64,000 nt of DNA, taken from Aplectana chamaeleonis. Its lineage: Eukaryota; Nematoda; Chromadorea; Rhabditida; Cosmocercidae. Made by a program: the position numbers and the translations under genes. The notes below the pieces were generated by a model. It did no database searches, was not told where the DNA came from, and was given only the letters and a program-made list of their open reading frames with translations. Of this stretch, positions 48,948 to 61,541 are shown piece after piece. Where the stretch lies: NCBI GenBank assembly GCA_029168955.1, contig JAPDOI010000696.1:1-64000 (forward strand), written 5' to 3'. Positions within the stretch are counted from its first letter, which is position 1. Each line of letters opens with the position of its first letter.

Positions 48948-51900
48948 ATGAAGACCATCCTTGTGCTGGCCGCCCTTGTGGCGGTGCTTTATGCCAAGAC
49001 CTACACCATGGAGGCCCGTTCGTCGGGTTCCCTCCGCGCTAAGCTCATCAAGTAAGTAGGTTTCAACTTTATGCATCTCCTTCTATAGAAAAGTGATAAA
49101 AGAAAATCATCTTTCTCCAGGTCTGGTCTTTACCAGAAATACCTTGAGGAGCAGCATCTGGCTCGCGCTCAGATCCTCGCCTCTGGCTCGCAGCCGTTCA
49201 TCGACTACGCTGACGACTTCTACCTCGGAAACGTCACTCTTGGAACTCCTCGTGAGTCCATTTTTCCCACATTTTTTGGTATAGTGGTGCTTCGTAAAAC
49301 TGAGAATTGACATTTCAGCCCAGACCGTCACCCTGGTGCTCGACACCGGATCATCCAACCTGTGGGTGATTGACGCCGCCTGCAAGACTGATGCCTGCAA
49401 TGGCTACCCAGACAGCGGATACACCAAGCACAAGTACGACCCCACCAAGTCGTCTACTTACACCTCCGAGACCCGCACCTTCTCCATCCAGTACGGATCT
49501 GGATCATGCAGAGGACATCTTGGCATTGACGTTGTCGCTTTCGCCGGTGAGTTTTGAAAGATTTTATATAATTTCTAAAGATGGCAGTAACAGTTTAGAG
49601 GTCGTTTTTATGAACGGAAACTAAGCCGGGTTAAGGATGAGAGTAGTCCTTAGAATCGTCCATTTACCCTGGGGCTGAATTTATGACCAACAACATCGTG
49701 TCATGAAGAGAATGGTCGGTGTCATTCAACTACGAAGCCGCGACGCTGGTTGTCGAGAATTGTGGTGCACGGGGAGGTGATATTATAAATCTCAATCTGA
49801 GGATTTAGAGCGTCATCACAGCTATGCGAGTTTGTAATTAAATGACACGGACGTTCTATTGTAGAGTGTTACCCTCAACGTGCGATCCATCACCAACCAT
49901 GCCATCCAATGTGAAATCATAGAGCTCGGTGAGATATAGTCGGGTGCCAGCTTAGGTGGAAACTCATTATCTAGAAAATGTTGCACTTCAGTGCAGATCC
50001 GCGCTCCAGTACTGTTGACAAACAGTTAATGCGGGTAATCGATATCTACACCACCACATTTGTGTCGCATATAAATTTGCTCCGAGCTTTTTTGAATCGT
50101 GGTTTTGAGTCGCCACTAAGAATAAGCGGCAATCAATTTTGAAAAATCGGCAAATGGAAATCGACAAAGTTCGTTCAAAAGTGTCCGGCGAAAGACTATC
50201 TATAAACGGTAAAATAGAAAACCCTTGTACAGAAAACATTACGAATGTTTGAATTGTAACTGTGGGAAATTTATTGTTTCTTCATGCACATTCTGTATTC
50301 CAATAACAAGATGAGAAATGGTTTTTCAAAAACACCACAAGAAGTTGAACTTCTTAGTACATTACCTAATATTTCTAAAAACGTTTATTACAAATGTTCA
50401 AAAAATGAGGCTCCAAAAGTTTCCAAACGACTGCAAAAGCTCGTCGGCTAGCTTTCGGTGCGTAGCACCTTCTTCAGACCTGAAAGAAAACATGTCAATA
50501 TTGCGCTTCGCGATGTTGAATCTATTTGGCTAGCCAGAGTCTGCTTTGTGGTACGGATCGAAGATGGGCGAAACCCCACGCCGGTTACAGACACAATTAA
50601 GCACAAACACCCAAGCAAATCACGTGCTTAAATAGAAGTTGCCCCGCGATTAGGAGTGATCTTACAGTAACTCCAGACGAGCTATCGCTATTCTGCCTTC
50701 ATACAATGAGCTGCAGTATATCACCTGATTCCTCTCTGCTGTTTATCCCGGGTGATAAACGCTCTGTCTCCAAGGCCTCTAGAATTTTCCGCTCCACAGC
50801 GTTTCCGACCGAGCGGAGGAGAATCGTTTGTGCAAGGGCCTTAAAGTTTCTCCGACGTACTTCTCTCCGCACCCTTGACGTTCCACAAGTTAAACTGTCT
50901 CCTTTAGTTTACATATTTGTCTGCAGGTGAAGTACTCACACCCTGATCGGTCACATCTTTCTTTATAAGGTCTGGACGCGGTAAGCAGCTGCTTGAGATT
51001 TGGTGGTGGTCTGAATACAAGCTTGATCGGGAGCGATGAATGTTTCACAACCGTACTCACTTCTCTAGCTACATTTTCATTCAAATATGGCATTACTAAA
51101 GCAAAGCCGTCCGGAGTAGCATGTGGCTTCCACGCTTGCGGATGTCTCGCTGTGTATCCATTATCGCTAAGGATGTTTTCAACCATTAAATCAATGCTTT
51201 CACATGGCTGACTGCAAATCTTGTCCTTAGATGTTATGAAGCTCAGTTTAACCCCAGCCTTGACATACATTGGATGACAGCTTCTCGAATGGCGAAGGAT
51301 ATTTCGAGAAGCTGGCTTGTACCACCTTATTTCTTTCCTTACTGCATCGATCCTCAGCTTGTTGTTCAGGAAGGCAAGGAATCCTTCCGCGTCTGGTTGT
51401 TCGCCAGTGAATTTTATGTACGGATCCTGTGAACTGAGTGTATTGTGCTTTTGTGGGCCGAATTCCGGTCGGAAATTGCGTATCGACACGCTTTGCGGCA
51501 GCACGCTCCCGAGTCGGCAGAGTTTCCAGCGCCGCAGCCGCCGATCTGTTGACTCTAGGCGGGTTTTAGAAACTGAAAACTAAATGAAATCGGAGGAAAC
51601 TGTAAAAAAACAGCCATTTCGAGTGGGCTTTAAAAACAGCCATTTCGAGTGGCGCTGGAAACTAGATTGACTCGAGCGCGTGCGGCCGCAAAGCGTGCCG
51701 AGACGCAAATGCGAACCGGAATTTGGCCCAGAGAAGCACAGTACGAAGCGTGTCTTCCAAGTCTGCCTGAGTGTCACCGATAGCAATGACGTCATCAACG
51801 TACATACCTAATATGAAAAACAACACTGGAGTCAGTATTCTATTGAAAACCGGTCATAAGAATATAATTTTTTTCGAGGTTCACTGGTTCCAGCCTTTTT

Positions 51901-53482
51901 AGGAGGCCCAAAGCGATAACTCCAGCGATACTGAAAAGGCGCTCGCACTCTGACGAGGTAGCTGGAGCAGAAGTGTATCGAGTAGCAAGTTGTTTCAGCG
52001 AAAAAGACCTCGTGGTTCTATTTAAAGGACGCGAAAGACGCAAGGGCTGGGTCACCATTGATCACTAGAGCGCGGATTGCCCACTATGAGCTTTGCGTCC
52101 AAATCGCGGTGTTTATTACCTTTTACGCTCTTTTTGTCGAGAAGTGGGAGGGAAAACGATAAACGACCATTGACAAAATTAGTGCATAACCGCAAACGAC
52201 AATCGGCGACCCTCAAACGGATATTGCCTCACACCCCTGGTTGCTGCGTTTCCCTCTTGATTGTATAGGTTACAAACCAGCATCGTGGAATCAATCGACC
52301 TTTTTTTGAATTCTTGTTCTGGGGTGTAAAGCGCTTTCTGTACTCGCTGTTTGACAGCACTCAGCGTGTCGCTCATAAAGTTGGGCGCTGGCACGTATCA
52401 GTGACTTGGAATATTCCGGAAAAAAATGAGGGATAGACTAACGGAGAATTTTAGGTCTGTCAATCCCCAAGCAGGAGTTCGGTGTTGCTGAGCAACTCGC
52501 TGAGGTATTCGGATATCAGCCAGTAGATGGTATTCTTGGACTCGGATGGCCCGCACTCGCCGTCGACAAGGTGGGTGCTTCAGAGAACGCGATCAACCTC
52601 TGCAACTATTTCTATGAGAAAACAGATTTCAAGCCCACAATTTAGGTTGTCCCACCCATGCAGAACCTGCTTCCCCAGCTTGACCAGCCCCTTTTCACCG
52701 TCTGGATGGACAGAAAGGTGAGCAGCTAGTCATCTTTAAAACGTTATTAAACCTTCGTGCAAACATAAGTATTGTACCCCCTACATGCTTACTGTTCCAG
52801 ATCGTAGCAGCCACAGGCGGAAACGGTGGACTGATCACCTACGGAGCTATTGACACCAAGAACTGCCAGTCGCAGATCAACTATGTGCCACTGTCCGCTG
52901 AGACCTACTGGCAATTCCCTATTTCTGGGTTCGCCATTGGTACCTATTCGGAGAACCAGAAGCAGCAGGTTGGTCTTGTTCAACAAACAAACTGTTTCTA
53001 CGCATGCCTCATAGCTTACGTTTACTCATGTTCTAGGTGATCTCTGACACCGGTACCTCATGGATCGGAGCCCCAACCACCGTCGTCAGCAACATCGTCA
53101 AGCAGACTGGAGCCAAGTACGACTTCACCAACGAGCTCTACACCGTTCCCTGCTCCACCCAAAAGACCCAGCCCGACCTCGTCTTCACCATCAACGGCGT
53201 CAAGTACACCGTGCCATCTGTTGAGTACGTGCTCGACCTTGGACTTGGAAACGGAAAGGTATGTAGTCTTCTACACAGTGCACATATTGCTGTTGCGTAG
53301 AAGAAAAGAATAGCTCCAGTAATCTCAAATTTTAGTGCGCCATTACCTTCTTCGGAATGAACTCTGGTGGCTTTGGACCCGCCTGGATCCTCGGAGATAC
53401 CTGGATCCGAACCTATTGCAACATCTACGATATTGGACAGAAGCGAATTGGTTTCGCCCTGGCCAACCACTCTGGCATCTAA
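48948..53482 (+). CDS. asp-1-like: Pepsin-like aspartic protease, ASP-1/ASP-6 type, 8 exons (gene 2)
   Basis: A preproenzyme of the A1 aspartic peptidase family. Exons: 48948-49051, 49121-49251, 49319-49546, 52455-52570, 52646-52717, 52801-52968, 53037-53258, 53336-53482; all introns are GT-AG and the joined frame is 395 aa. Residues 1-16 are a signal peptide (MKTILVLAALVAVLYA) and about 17-60 the propeptide. The first catalytic motif is LVLDTGSSNLW (Asp87), the flap IQYGSGSC (Tyr137), and the second catalytic motif ISDTGTSW (Asp277). Late motifs are VDGILGLGWPAL and WILGDTWIRTYC. One N-glycosylation sequon (NVT) precedes the first DTG. Codon use is biased toward C-ending codons, unlike gene 1, which suggests strong expression. 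C. elegans ASP-1 is the closest family member I recognise; one-to-one orthology is not established. Intron 3 (2.9 kb) carries retroelement relics. Confidence 0.96.
49547..50374. other. First part of gene 2 intron 3, nothing recognised
   Basis: This is intronic sequence without a domain-bearing frame or a clear inverted repeat. It lies upstream of the Penelope relic. Confidence 0.4.
50690..51504 (-). pseudogene. Penelope-like RT linker and GIY-YIG endonuclease remnant
   Basis: The frame ending at 50890 has EGFLAFLNNKLRID, RHSRSCHPMYVKAGV and KLVFRPPPNLKQLL followed by a cysteine-rich stretch (CDRSGCEYFTC), as in the linker of Penelope proteins. After a stop, another frame continues with GCGEKYVGETLRPLHKRF, the GIY-YIG-side motif, and LETERLSPGINSREE. 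The first 25 or so residues of the open frame (51430-51504) derive from the inserted M1 MITE. Confidence 0.8.
51443..51741. mobile_element. MITE family M1, copy 3, inside the Penelope relic
   Basis: The 299-bp element with M1 ends is flanked by TA (51441-51442, 51742-51743). Disregarding it and one TA leaves the RT reading frame uninterrupted from the YVDD side to the linker, so the insertion was precise. Confidence 0.85.
51840..52058 (-). pseudogene. hAT transposase C-terminal dimerisation fragment
   Basis: The frame contains YTSAPATSSECERLFSIAG followed by KRLEPVNLEKNYILM. This is the conserved hAT C-terminal dimerisation motif (SxxCERxFSxAG then RL-P-N-E). Only this region is recognised. 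The preceding frame at 52394-52179 is on the same strand and may belong to it, but shows no motif I can name. Confidence 0.8.
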
Positions 53483-53609
53483 TCTCAGAGCAGTGTCTAT
53501 ATGTAGTAAATATAAATATTTACGTCCTAACCAACTACGTACAAATAGAAAACTTATCAGACACAAGGACGAAACTATACTGAAAATAACGCGTTGTTCA
53601 CGCACTTAA

Positions 53610-54092
53610 AGGCACAGTACACCCTCAGATATGAATTTTGAGATTTTCATGTAATTTTGTAGAAGACCCCTCCTGTATAACACGTGCCAAATGCCAGATC
53701 TCATTTCCTCCAAATAAGCGAGATATAAGCGACCACCACAGGCCCGACTCCCTTCGCTCACCACCACAGGCCCGACCCCCTAACAGATTTTCGAACTCAA
53801 TAGCGACTCGATGGATGAATGAATTCCAACAAGTCGTCGTTGTTCAGTCCATTACCGGACTGTCTCCTTATCCTGGCTTTCTCTCACGCAACGATTGCGA
53901 ATGGAGAGAGATAGAGGCCTGAGACAACTCGTCCACCAACTTTTCACCCTCAAAATCTAGGCATCTTTGAAGAGCCATAACTCTGTCCAAAGGGGGTCTT
54001 GAACGATTTCAGAGATACATTGTGATCAGAGTTTGACCCTCTCCAAGATAAGGATGAAACCTCAGAATAAATTTTTTGGATGTCCTGTGCCT
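53610..54092. mobile_element. TTAA MITE family T2, full-length copy, just after gene 2
   Basis: The 483-bp element with ends AGGCACAGTACACCC and GGATGTCCTGTGCCT has TTAA at 53606-53609 and 54093-54096. It starts 127 bp after the gene 2 stop codon and could fall in or near the 3' UTR. Confidence 0.9.
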
Positions 54093-54096
54093 TTAA

Positions 54097-54694
54097 AGGC
54101 ATCGTACTCGATGAAAATCATACTTGGGTTTCTTACTTTTTCGTTTTGTTATATCCCTATAGTGACTGAAGGTTGCAAAAAGCCCCCTCAAAAACGTCAA
54201 CTTTTCAAGAAAAACCAATTTCAAGGAAGCCTAATACAAATTTAAAGTTCCCGCCGACATCAACTTGGGATAGTTGCGCGAAGAAAGCAAGTAATACTTT
54301 TGCGATTCGTTCCTTGGCGCAGCGTTGGAAGCAATTCACCGGGGACGCCATTCAGACAAGCGATCTTTTTTTCTTGAACGAAACTAGAAGGGTTCTGCGC
54401 CCATTGCTGTCAGCTGCTTTCGATCGATGCCGAACGTGAAATCGAGTGGCGTGGGAGTTGCGCCCTACGGCGCGTCAACGCACGATCGCCGGCAGCGACC
54501 ACAGAGTTTTGTTCCTTGTACCAACGGATCGACCCCAAGGCCGGCCCCCAAAACCCAGGAAGCCCTTTTGAGGTGAGCAAATCTCCATTCAGAGGCGATT
54601 TCGAAACTCCAAACTTTCTGAGTGACACTATTATGACCCACTAGTCCGACTAAACTCAGAAGCTGGAATTCGGTTTTCATCGTGTACGATGCCT
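54097..54694. mobile_element. TTAA element family T4
   Basis: The 598-bp element with ends AGGCATCGTACTCGATGAAA and TTTCATCGTGTACGATGCCT lies between two TTAAs (54093-54096, 54695-54698), each shared with a neighbour. Confidence 0.85.
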
Positions 54695-54698
54695 TTAA

Positions 54699-54870
54699 AG
54701 GCAGTGTCCACGATGATCAATCATTAGAGGTGACTTTAAACAGTAAAATGATAGGCGAAGAGGATCCTTGGCTCCCATTGTCGAAGGAATGGCAGAAAAC
54801 GAGCCAGAAAAGGCAATAGAACGGCTGCAACTGAAAACTCGAGATTGTGATAGCAGCGAATAATTGAGTC
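54699..54870. repeat. TTAA MITE family T1, left part only
   Basis: It starts AGGCAGTGTCCACGAT after TTAA. The internal match (GGAATGGCAGAAAACGAGCC region) fades by about 54870 and no right end was found nearby. Confidence 0.6.
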
Positions 54871-55822
54871 GAGGATTTACTGTTATGTGAGCTATAACGC
54901 TTGATTGCATTAATGGGTATCATTCCTCCATAGCAGTCCATTCTTCCACTCTCAGAAGTCAACGCAGGCAAGGGTGTGCCTATTTCAGCACAGAAACATG
55001 ACTTCGCGTTTTTGTATGGAACAGTAGATTTCTGTCCAATCACACAATTGCTATTACAATTCATTCGATTATTCGAATAAAAACGCAATTAACTGACTTT
55101 GTCATGTTATGTATAGACGGAATTTCACTTTTTCCTAGTATGGGTACCTCCCCCTTACCGTAATGTATGAAAAGGAGCACTGTTGAAATCATTTCGATCA
55201 TGAAAAAAAAATTAGATCTATTGGAAAAATCGATATTCTGCGCTGCACCCACCACACCTCGATCGATCGATGTCGTATTTTTTATAGGTATAATATATGT
55301 GGTCCTAGGAACTGTGTGTTTGCGCTTCATAATGTCCTTTTCATTTCTCACACGTAAGCATCACATATTTCGATTTTGATGGGGTCCCACACCAGAATCT
55401 TGCCTTTTGAACTTGGGTCCACATAAAGAGGTATCCGAGAGTAATCGTTAGATCTCAAGTCCAGGGTCCAGCCGCCCGTTGGCAATGGAATGTCGATCCC
55501 TTTGCCTACTTTCAAGAAAATTCTACGACCTCCCGGTAATGTGTATCTAGATCTTTTCCAATATATGAATTTTTTAAAATTTGGACTTCCATTTTGCGTG
55601 GGAAATTTTCGCATCGCAAAGTTTTCCTAACACTGTTTAGAGAGAAGTGAAGTACACCCAAAGTATACTCTATTTCGGAGTGAAAAATGTTTGCGTTCAT
55701 CTCGTGCGCCTGCACGCGTATGCTGCGTCTCCTCCCACACACTTTCTCACCGTCTCTCCCCTCAATCCGCACAAGCGCGCTTAGGAACAGAGTAAATTTG
55801 GCTCCGAGACAGAGGAAAAGAT
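54871..55822. other. Intergenic stretch, nothing recognised
   Basis: Only short, unconvincing frames are present, and no inverted repeat or motif was recognised. Confidence 0.35.
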
Positions 55823-56236
55823 ACAGTTTACCGCAAAATTAAAAGGACATGGTGCGGTTGCGGTCACACACTAAAACTACGGTGATTGCCAGATTCCATT
55901 ATCGATCGACAGCAGAGCTGATTTTCTGGGTGAGTGGCGGTGTTTTTTTCTTGTTTGTTTCGGCACTACTTTTGTTTCTGACTGCCTAAATATTGCGAAT
56001 AGGGGCTATTCTCAGTGCAAGAGGGAAATTAGCGGTTTCTTCGGATTTTGAAGTGTCATTTTCTTCGGAATTATGTTCTAAAGGCAGTGTTCACGATGAT
56101 TTTCGTTCCCGAGTTTTTCACATAAACAATGCGTTGGCCTCCAAGTGTTACCAAAATTACGAAGAAACGGCGAGAAACGCATTAAAAAGTATTATTTCAG
56201 TGGCATTATTCTATAACATGGACTAGATGTCCGGAT

Positions 56237-57750
56237 CAGGGGTGTGCGGAAATTTCTGTTTTCTGATTTCTGTTTTCTGTTTTCTGGCCTTTTTGGCCTT
56301 TCTGTTTTCTGATTTCTGTTTTCTGAAAAATCTGCAAAAAACAGAAAAAAATCAGAAAAAATGAACGAAATCCGGATCTGTGGTACAGCGCAGCTTATTT
56401 AGTCCTTTACGAGGTACTATTTGTATTCAATGTACGATTGCTGTTAAGGGCAGGGTTCGCGATAAAAAAGTTGATTGTGGTATCTTTTTGGGAAGGTAGC
56501 CCTGGTCATCACAAAAGTGAAAATAAGTGGAAAGTCGGAGAAAAAACGCTCAAAAACAAGCTATTGCTGGGTCTCAGCCCGCCCACGAATAACTAGATTT
56601 CTACAATTGCTTGTTTTGTCGTCTTTTATTCTGCAGTTAAAGTAGCTGCTAGACATCGAGAGACTACTAACTTTTTTAGCGGCAAAATAGAAGGCGGAAA
56701 ATATGCATTTATAAAAAACCTGTTAGTTGGGGGTGTGCGTACACCTACCATTTAGCCGTTCTTACTTGCTTTTGTGCGTTTTCCATGCAACTTGTCACTT
56801 ATTTTTACTTTTGTGATGGCCAGACCTGCATTCTTATAAAGAAATTTCAACAATCGTTTTTACCGGTAACCCTGCTAACGCACTCGTAGGGTAGTACTTT
56901 GGCACAATAGGGGTAGCATCCCAGGGAGGAGCACGAATTCAACTTCTCCTTGTCAGCAGCTGCTGCAGTTAGTTGTTCGCAGCAGCTGCTGCACACAGCG
57001 AGGGTCTGAACCCGATGTCTGTCCTAGGATGCAACCCTTATTGTGCTGACGTTCTACCATACGGGTGAGTTCTCTGAGAGTTTTGGCCGAGCTATAGCCG
57101 ATAAGTTACCACAAAATGCATGATTTTGGCGCAGTAGCCGAGAACAAGGTCGTGTTCAGAGAATAGCTGGTTGCCGCAAAATAGGCGTCAAATAATGGTC
57201 GTCGAGAAACAGCCGCGAAAGAATGCTCTCAAAGGGGAGTGTAAGACGCATTGCTGAGTCAGATTTGGATGTCAACACCGCCGTCGGTTCAACTACATGT
57301 TTTCTCGGTTATTCCTCGATTATTTCGCGAACAACATGGTCGCAGCCACCTAGCAGCCAAGGAATAATCAAGAAATACTCGAGAATCTGCTCGACAGGAT
57401 CAGTTGTTGAGCCTATTTCTCGGCCAAGACTATCAGCGTGTCTTTAATGACCTTATATCCGTCATTGACGCGACAATGCTACTACCAATGCCTTACAGGT
57501 GATCTGTGCAGTTCCGTGGATATTATATTTTAAGTATGGCAAAAGTATTCAGAATTACATCCTCTCTCCACTTGAAATTGTTTTTTAAAACGCAATGAGT
57601 ATTTTTTCTGAAATTTTTCTGTTTTCTGATTTCTGTTTTCTGTTTTCTGGCCGTTTTGGCCTTTCTGTTTTCTGATTTCTGTTTCCTGACAAACTCGATT
57701 TTCTGTTTTCTGTTTTCTGAAATTTTTTAAAAAATTTCCGCACACCCCTG
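56237..57750. mobile_element. hAT-like element H3
   Basis: The 1514-bp element starts CAGGGGTGTGCGGAAATTT and ends AAATTTCCGCACACCCCTG, with a perfect 8-bp duplication GTCCGGAT (56229-56236, 57751-57758). Both ends carry tandem TTTCTG and GATTTCTG words. No transposase was seen; two short hairpins occur near 56950-57000 (AGCAGCTGCTGC). Confidence 0.92.
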
Positions 57751-57947
57751 GTCCGGATGGATGAACATGTTCTCGATGGTTGCCACCGGTGAAAATTTGG
57801 GTCAATCAAAAATAGAAGACTATTTTATGCAAAGCAGTATTATTTAAGGTCTGAAGGGAAGAACGGAGCATTAGAGAGCAGAGAAGTGTGAGGGACGGGT
57901 TCACAAAAGATTTCATTGTCACAACAAACACTTCCTGTGATACTTGA

Positions 57948-58403
57948 AGGCACGGGACACCCAAAAAATTATTTTTCAGATTTCATGCTTATCTTGGAGA
58001 GAGTCACACTCTGATCACAGTGGTATCTCTGAAATCGTTCGAGACCCTCTTTGAACAGAGTTATGGCTCTTCAAAGGTGCCAAGATTTTGAGGGTGGAAA
58101 ATTGGTGGACGAGTTGTCTCAGGCCTGTATTTCTCTTCATGCGCAATCGTTGCACGAGAGCAGAACAGGATGAGGAGATAGACCGACAGTGGACTGAAGA
58201 ACGACGACTTGTTGGAATTCATCCATCCATCGAGCCGCTATCGAGTTCGAAAATCTGTTAGGGGGTCGGGCCTGTGGTGGTCGCTTATATCTCGCCTATT
58301 CGGAGAAATTGAGATCTTGCAATTGGCACGTGTTATACAGGAGGGGTCTTCTACACAATTACATGAGAATCTCAAAATTCATATCTGAGGGTGTACTGTG
58401 CCT
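57948..58403. mobile_element. TTAA MITE family T2, copy with mutated targets
   Basis: The ends AGGCACGGGACACCC and GGTGTACTGTGCCT are flanked by TTGA and CTAA in place of TTAA. The interior matches other T2 copies. Confidence 0.8.
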
Positions 58404-59140
58404 CTAAGAGGCGGGGTGATACTTAGGGGTTTCGTGTACTTCTGGCGCGTTTTTCTCAATTTCTACGTCATTTTAGTTCTACCCGGGGGCCACTTAATCA
58501 GTATAGCGAATAATCTCAAAGTTCGAGATTATCGTGAACACTGCCTTTAATTAAAAAGAAAACGGAAAATTCTTCTCGCACACATAGAAAAGCACTTATT
58601 CGCAATATTATAAGAGTCAGAAACAAAAATGATGCAGAAACAAGCGTGAAAAAAAAGAAAAACCGTAACTCACCCAGAAAATCAACTGTGCTGTGGATCG
58701 ATATTGAAATCTGGCGTCTTCCACCGTAGTTTTGGTGTGTGACCGCAACCGCAACATGTCGTTTTAACATTGCGGTAAACTGTACATTACCGTTCGTGAG
58801 ATTTGCTCAGAAAACAGGGCGAGACGCGTTTACGCGTCTTTGACGTCCCTTTTTAATAACTTTCTTCGAAATCAACTTTTGGTGATCTCAAAAGGTATTT
58901 AAGAAGATCCAGGTATTTAGGGCTATCAAACAATGGAATGCTTGCCAGGACTTAAAATTAAATGAAAAGGTTCTAGATGTCATTTCCAGATCGTTATAAG
59001 GTGCAGCTCCTCTTATCTCACCCTAATCGTTAAAAAAAATCGAAAACGGGCCTCGTTGTCGTGTTCGCCACCCCAAAAAAATCTCATGGGTCTTTCAAGA
59101 AGGAGAACGCTACATACATATCCATCCAAGAGAGAGCATA

Positions 59141-59323
59141 TTGTCGTTCTCGGAGCCAAATTCCGGTCCGCAATTGCGGACTACGGCTGTTGCATCACAC
59201 GAAACGTTGATAATCGCGCTGGGAGCAAGGCGAATCGTGCCGGGACCAAGTGTTCACCATGTTGCATGACGCAACAGCCGTTGTATGCAAATGTGGTCCG
59301 GAATTCAGCTCCGAGAATGACAG
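59141..59323. mobile_element. MITE family M2, copy 2
   Basis: The 183-bp element with M2 ends (TTGTCGTTCTCGGAGCC) is flanked by TA, with an internal inverted repeat around GCAATTGCGGACTACGGC. Confidence 0.8.
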
Positions 59324-59329
59324 TATGTA

Positions 59330-59490
59330 GAGTTGGCGCAATAACTTGAGTCTGATGAATGGACAGGACTGCGACGGTAGATCACCGGGGCAAATCGAAA
59401 ACCCTTTCTCCAATGAGGCCGCCAACCCCGCACGGCCAGCCGCCTGGTCCATGCGTCAGACTAAAACGAAAACGGAAACCATACTTAGTA
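59330..59490. repeat. Short dispersed inverted-repeat element, copy 2
   Basis: This is the same unit as 29460-29620, with stem AGTCTGATGAATGGAC and GTCCATGCGTCAGACT. Confidence 0.65.
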
Positions 59491-59912
59491 TCATTGTGCC
59501 CCTAGCATAATTTCCTTATTGCACCTTTACAAAATGCTCTCATGGATTTTTGTTGTATGTGCCACGTTTTTTTCAACACCCCACTTCGCTAATGAAATTT
59601 GAGTATTCACACTTTTCATGTATAGCAGAAGCACCAGAACTCAGTTTCCTTACCTGTGCTTTTTCGTTGGTCCACACAAACTGTGATATTTCTAGGAAAG
59701 CGTTCTCGTGGTCTCCGGGGAGTTGTCTCGGCACTCCACGTCATAAACAACCACCGATTATCCGTGAATTCGCAACAGCGAGATTTCTTCGTAACTTCTT
59801 AGAGATCCTGGCAACAAGAATACATATTTCTGCACTTCTCCTTACTGCGAGTTGCTATAACACTCATGATACTTCTCGCTCAATGTAGGAATACAATCAA
59901 GCGATTCTTTAA

Positions 59913-60377
59913 AGGCATTGTTCACGATGAAAGTCGTTTTCCTGTTTTCCGCTTATCTGGAAAACGGTCTCATGCTGATTCCAATTATGTCCCTGGAATC
60001 GTACAAGACCCCCTGGAAACGGAGTTAAGGCCCTTCAAAATTCAGCTAGGGAACCATTGTGGACGAGTTGTCCGAGGCTTGTAACTCCTGTTTTTTGCAG
60101 CCAATGTGTGCGAGCTGACCTGAGTAAAGAGAGACGTTGAGAATGAGGGGAAGAACGGGGCTTCTGATCGGAAACCATCGCTCATTCAACCACGAACTCA
60201 GGGGAACTGTTATAGGACGTGGGCGGAGTGGCCCAATGGGTTGTCTGGCCCACGAGATTTTTACCCATTCACCGGCCGTTTTTCATCGCACTTCTGTTCC
60301 TTATCTTCTCAGAGGGACCCAAAGCTCAAGTTTTGGCCAAAAAAAAACCTGAAAATTTTTCTTCGTAAACACTGCCT
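59913..60377. mobile_element. TTAA MITE family T1, diverged copy
   Basis: It starts AGGCATTGTTCACGATG after TTAA and ends CGTAAACACTGCCT before a mutated target (TCGA). The interior matches T1 in inverted orientation (GTCCGAGGCTTGTAAC). Confidence 0.75.
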
Positions 60378-61311
60378 TCGAAAGCTTCATAGAAAAACCA
60401 GTTGATATGTGATCAGAAAAAAATACCAGCTAGGTCCCTGAGTCGCAGCCTATCGGATTAGAAGTCTGTTTCCTGCCCCATATGGCGTCACTCTCCCAGG
60501 CGTCTGAGGAAGTCCATCGGCTCTTCTATGTTTTTAAGGATTAAAAGACCTGCGGCCTTCTCTCCAAAGTGCATGTGTTTCAAACATTCTAACAAATGAG
60601 AGGAATCGCTGACGTTCTGAAAAGAGTGATGGGTTGCGAGGGGGTATTAGTTTGAATAATGCAACGAAGTTTCGCACGCCAAGTTTAACTTTTTAGATGG
60701 AAGTTCCCGAGGCTACAGTCTCAAAAAGCGGAGCGGATAAAGGCATCGAATGTGCATAGGCGAAGGCCGGCTGCCCTATCTGGTGAAAGCTGACGAGCAT
60801 CTAGTTTGCGCGCAAAACCCAATCAAGAAATACAAGAATGTGCGCGTTTTCTGAGCTGCCACAGTTTGAAAATAAGTAATAAGGAGACCAGAGTTGCAGT
60901 GACCGGCGAGTGGTCGGACCTAACGAGGCGACAAAAATGTTTTCAAAAATATCGTCGCGGCGTCGGTTGCCGCTCGATGGCAGTGGCGCAGGGCCGTCAA
61001 GGCGTCAAAGTACTCTGGGTGGCCCCTCGTCGCCCTTTACGCTACGTCGGGCGCTCCCGTCGCCGAATGCAACCAATACTGCATCACCCATCGCTGTTCG
61101 GTGCTACGAGCAACGTCGCGACTTCGACTCTGCGGCACCTATAGCATCGCTCCGAAATTCGCGCCGCCGCTCCAGATAGCGAGAAGTGGGCGTGGTCCCG
61201 AAATGTCACAGAATTGGCACAAATCAAAAACATGATCGAAGACATTTCCTTCGCGTGACGTATCGATCGTCGCAGCCAGAACACGGCGGCGCTAGCGCAA
61301 CTTGCCGGAAT

Positions 61312-61541
61312 GTTGAACGAATTCACAGCGCGGGAGCAGTTCGGCTGGCACACGTGACGCGCGCAGCGGAAAACTGCTGCATTCACGTCGTCGTTGGGTG
61401 GCGTTAACTGAGCGCCAACTAGTTTTTTCTTCAGAGGGCTCACGGTTAACGCGCCCCAACGACGACGTGAACGCAGCGGCTTTCTACCGCGCGCTTCATG
61501 TGTGCCAGCCGAACTGCTCCCGCGCTGTGAATTCGATCAAC
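61312..61541. repeat. Hairpin with arms of about 100 bp
   Basis: Bases 61312-61411 pair with 61443-61541 (for example GAGCAGTTCGGCTGGCACA with TGTGCCAGCCGAACTGCTC) around a loop of about 30 bp. Flanks 60900-61310 and 61545-61920 are GC-rich and may be outer parts of a larger element. It is non-coding. Confidence 0.75.

Larger units (their letters stand above)
50375..51838 (-). mobile_element. Penelope-like retroelement relic in gene 2 intron 3
   Basis: The minus strand shows, in order, the end of an RT palm with YVDD (51791-51802), the post-RT linker, a GIY-YIG endonuclease fragment, and a 3' region that includes CTGAAGAAGGTGCTACGC. RT plus a C-terminal GIY-YIG is the hallmark of Penelope-like elements. 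It is 5' truncated at about 51838, where a hAT transposase fragment begins, and is split by an M1 MITE. It is inactive. Confidence 0.8.
56082..58546. mobile_element. T1-type TTAA element split by H3 and a T2 MITE
   Basis: The left tip AGGCAGTGTTCACGAT follows CTAA (a mutated TTAA); the right tip ATCGTGAACACTGCCT precedes TTAA (58547-58550). Without H3 with its 8-bp duplication and T2 with its 4-bp target, about 483 bp remain, the canonical T1 length, although the interior has diverged. Confidence 0.7.
55823..58783. mobile_element. Inverted-repeat element enclosing three nested elements
   Basis: Arms 55823 to about 56077 and about 58551-58783 are inverted copies (outer ACAGTTTACCGCA; inner TGATTTTCTGGGTGAGT). 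The interior is a T1-type element that itself contains a hAT-like and a T2 element. Confidence 0.75.
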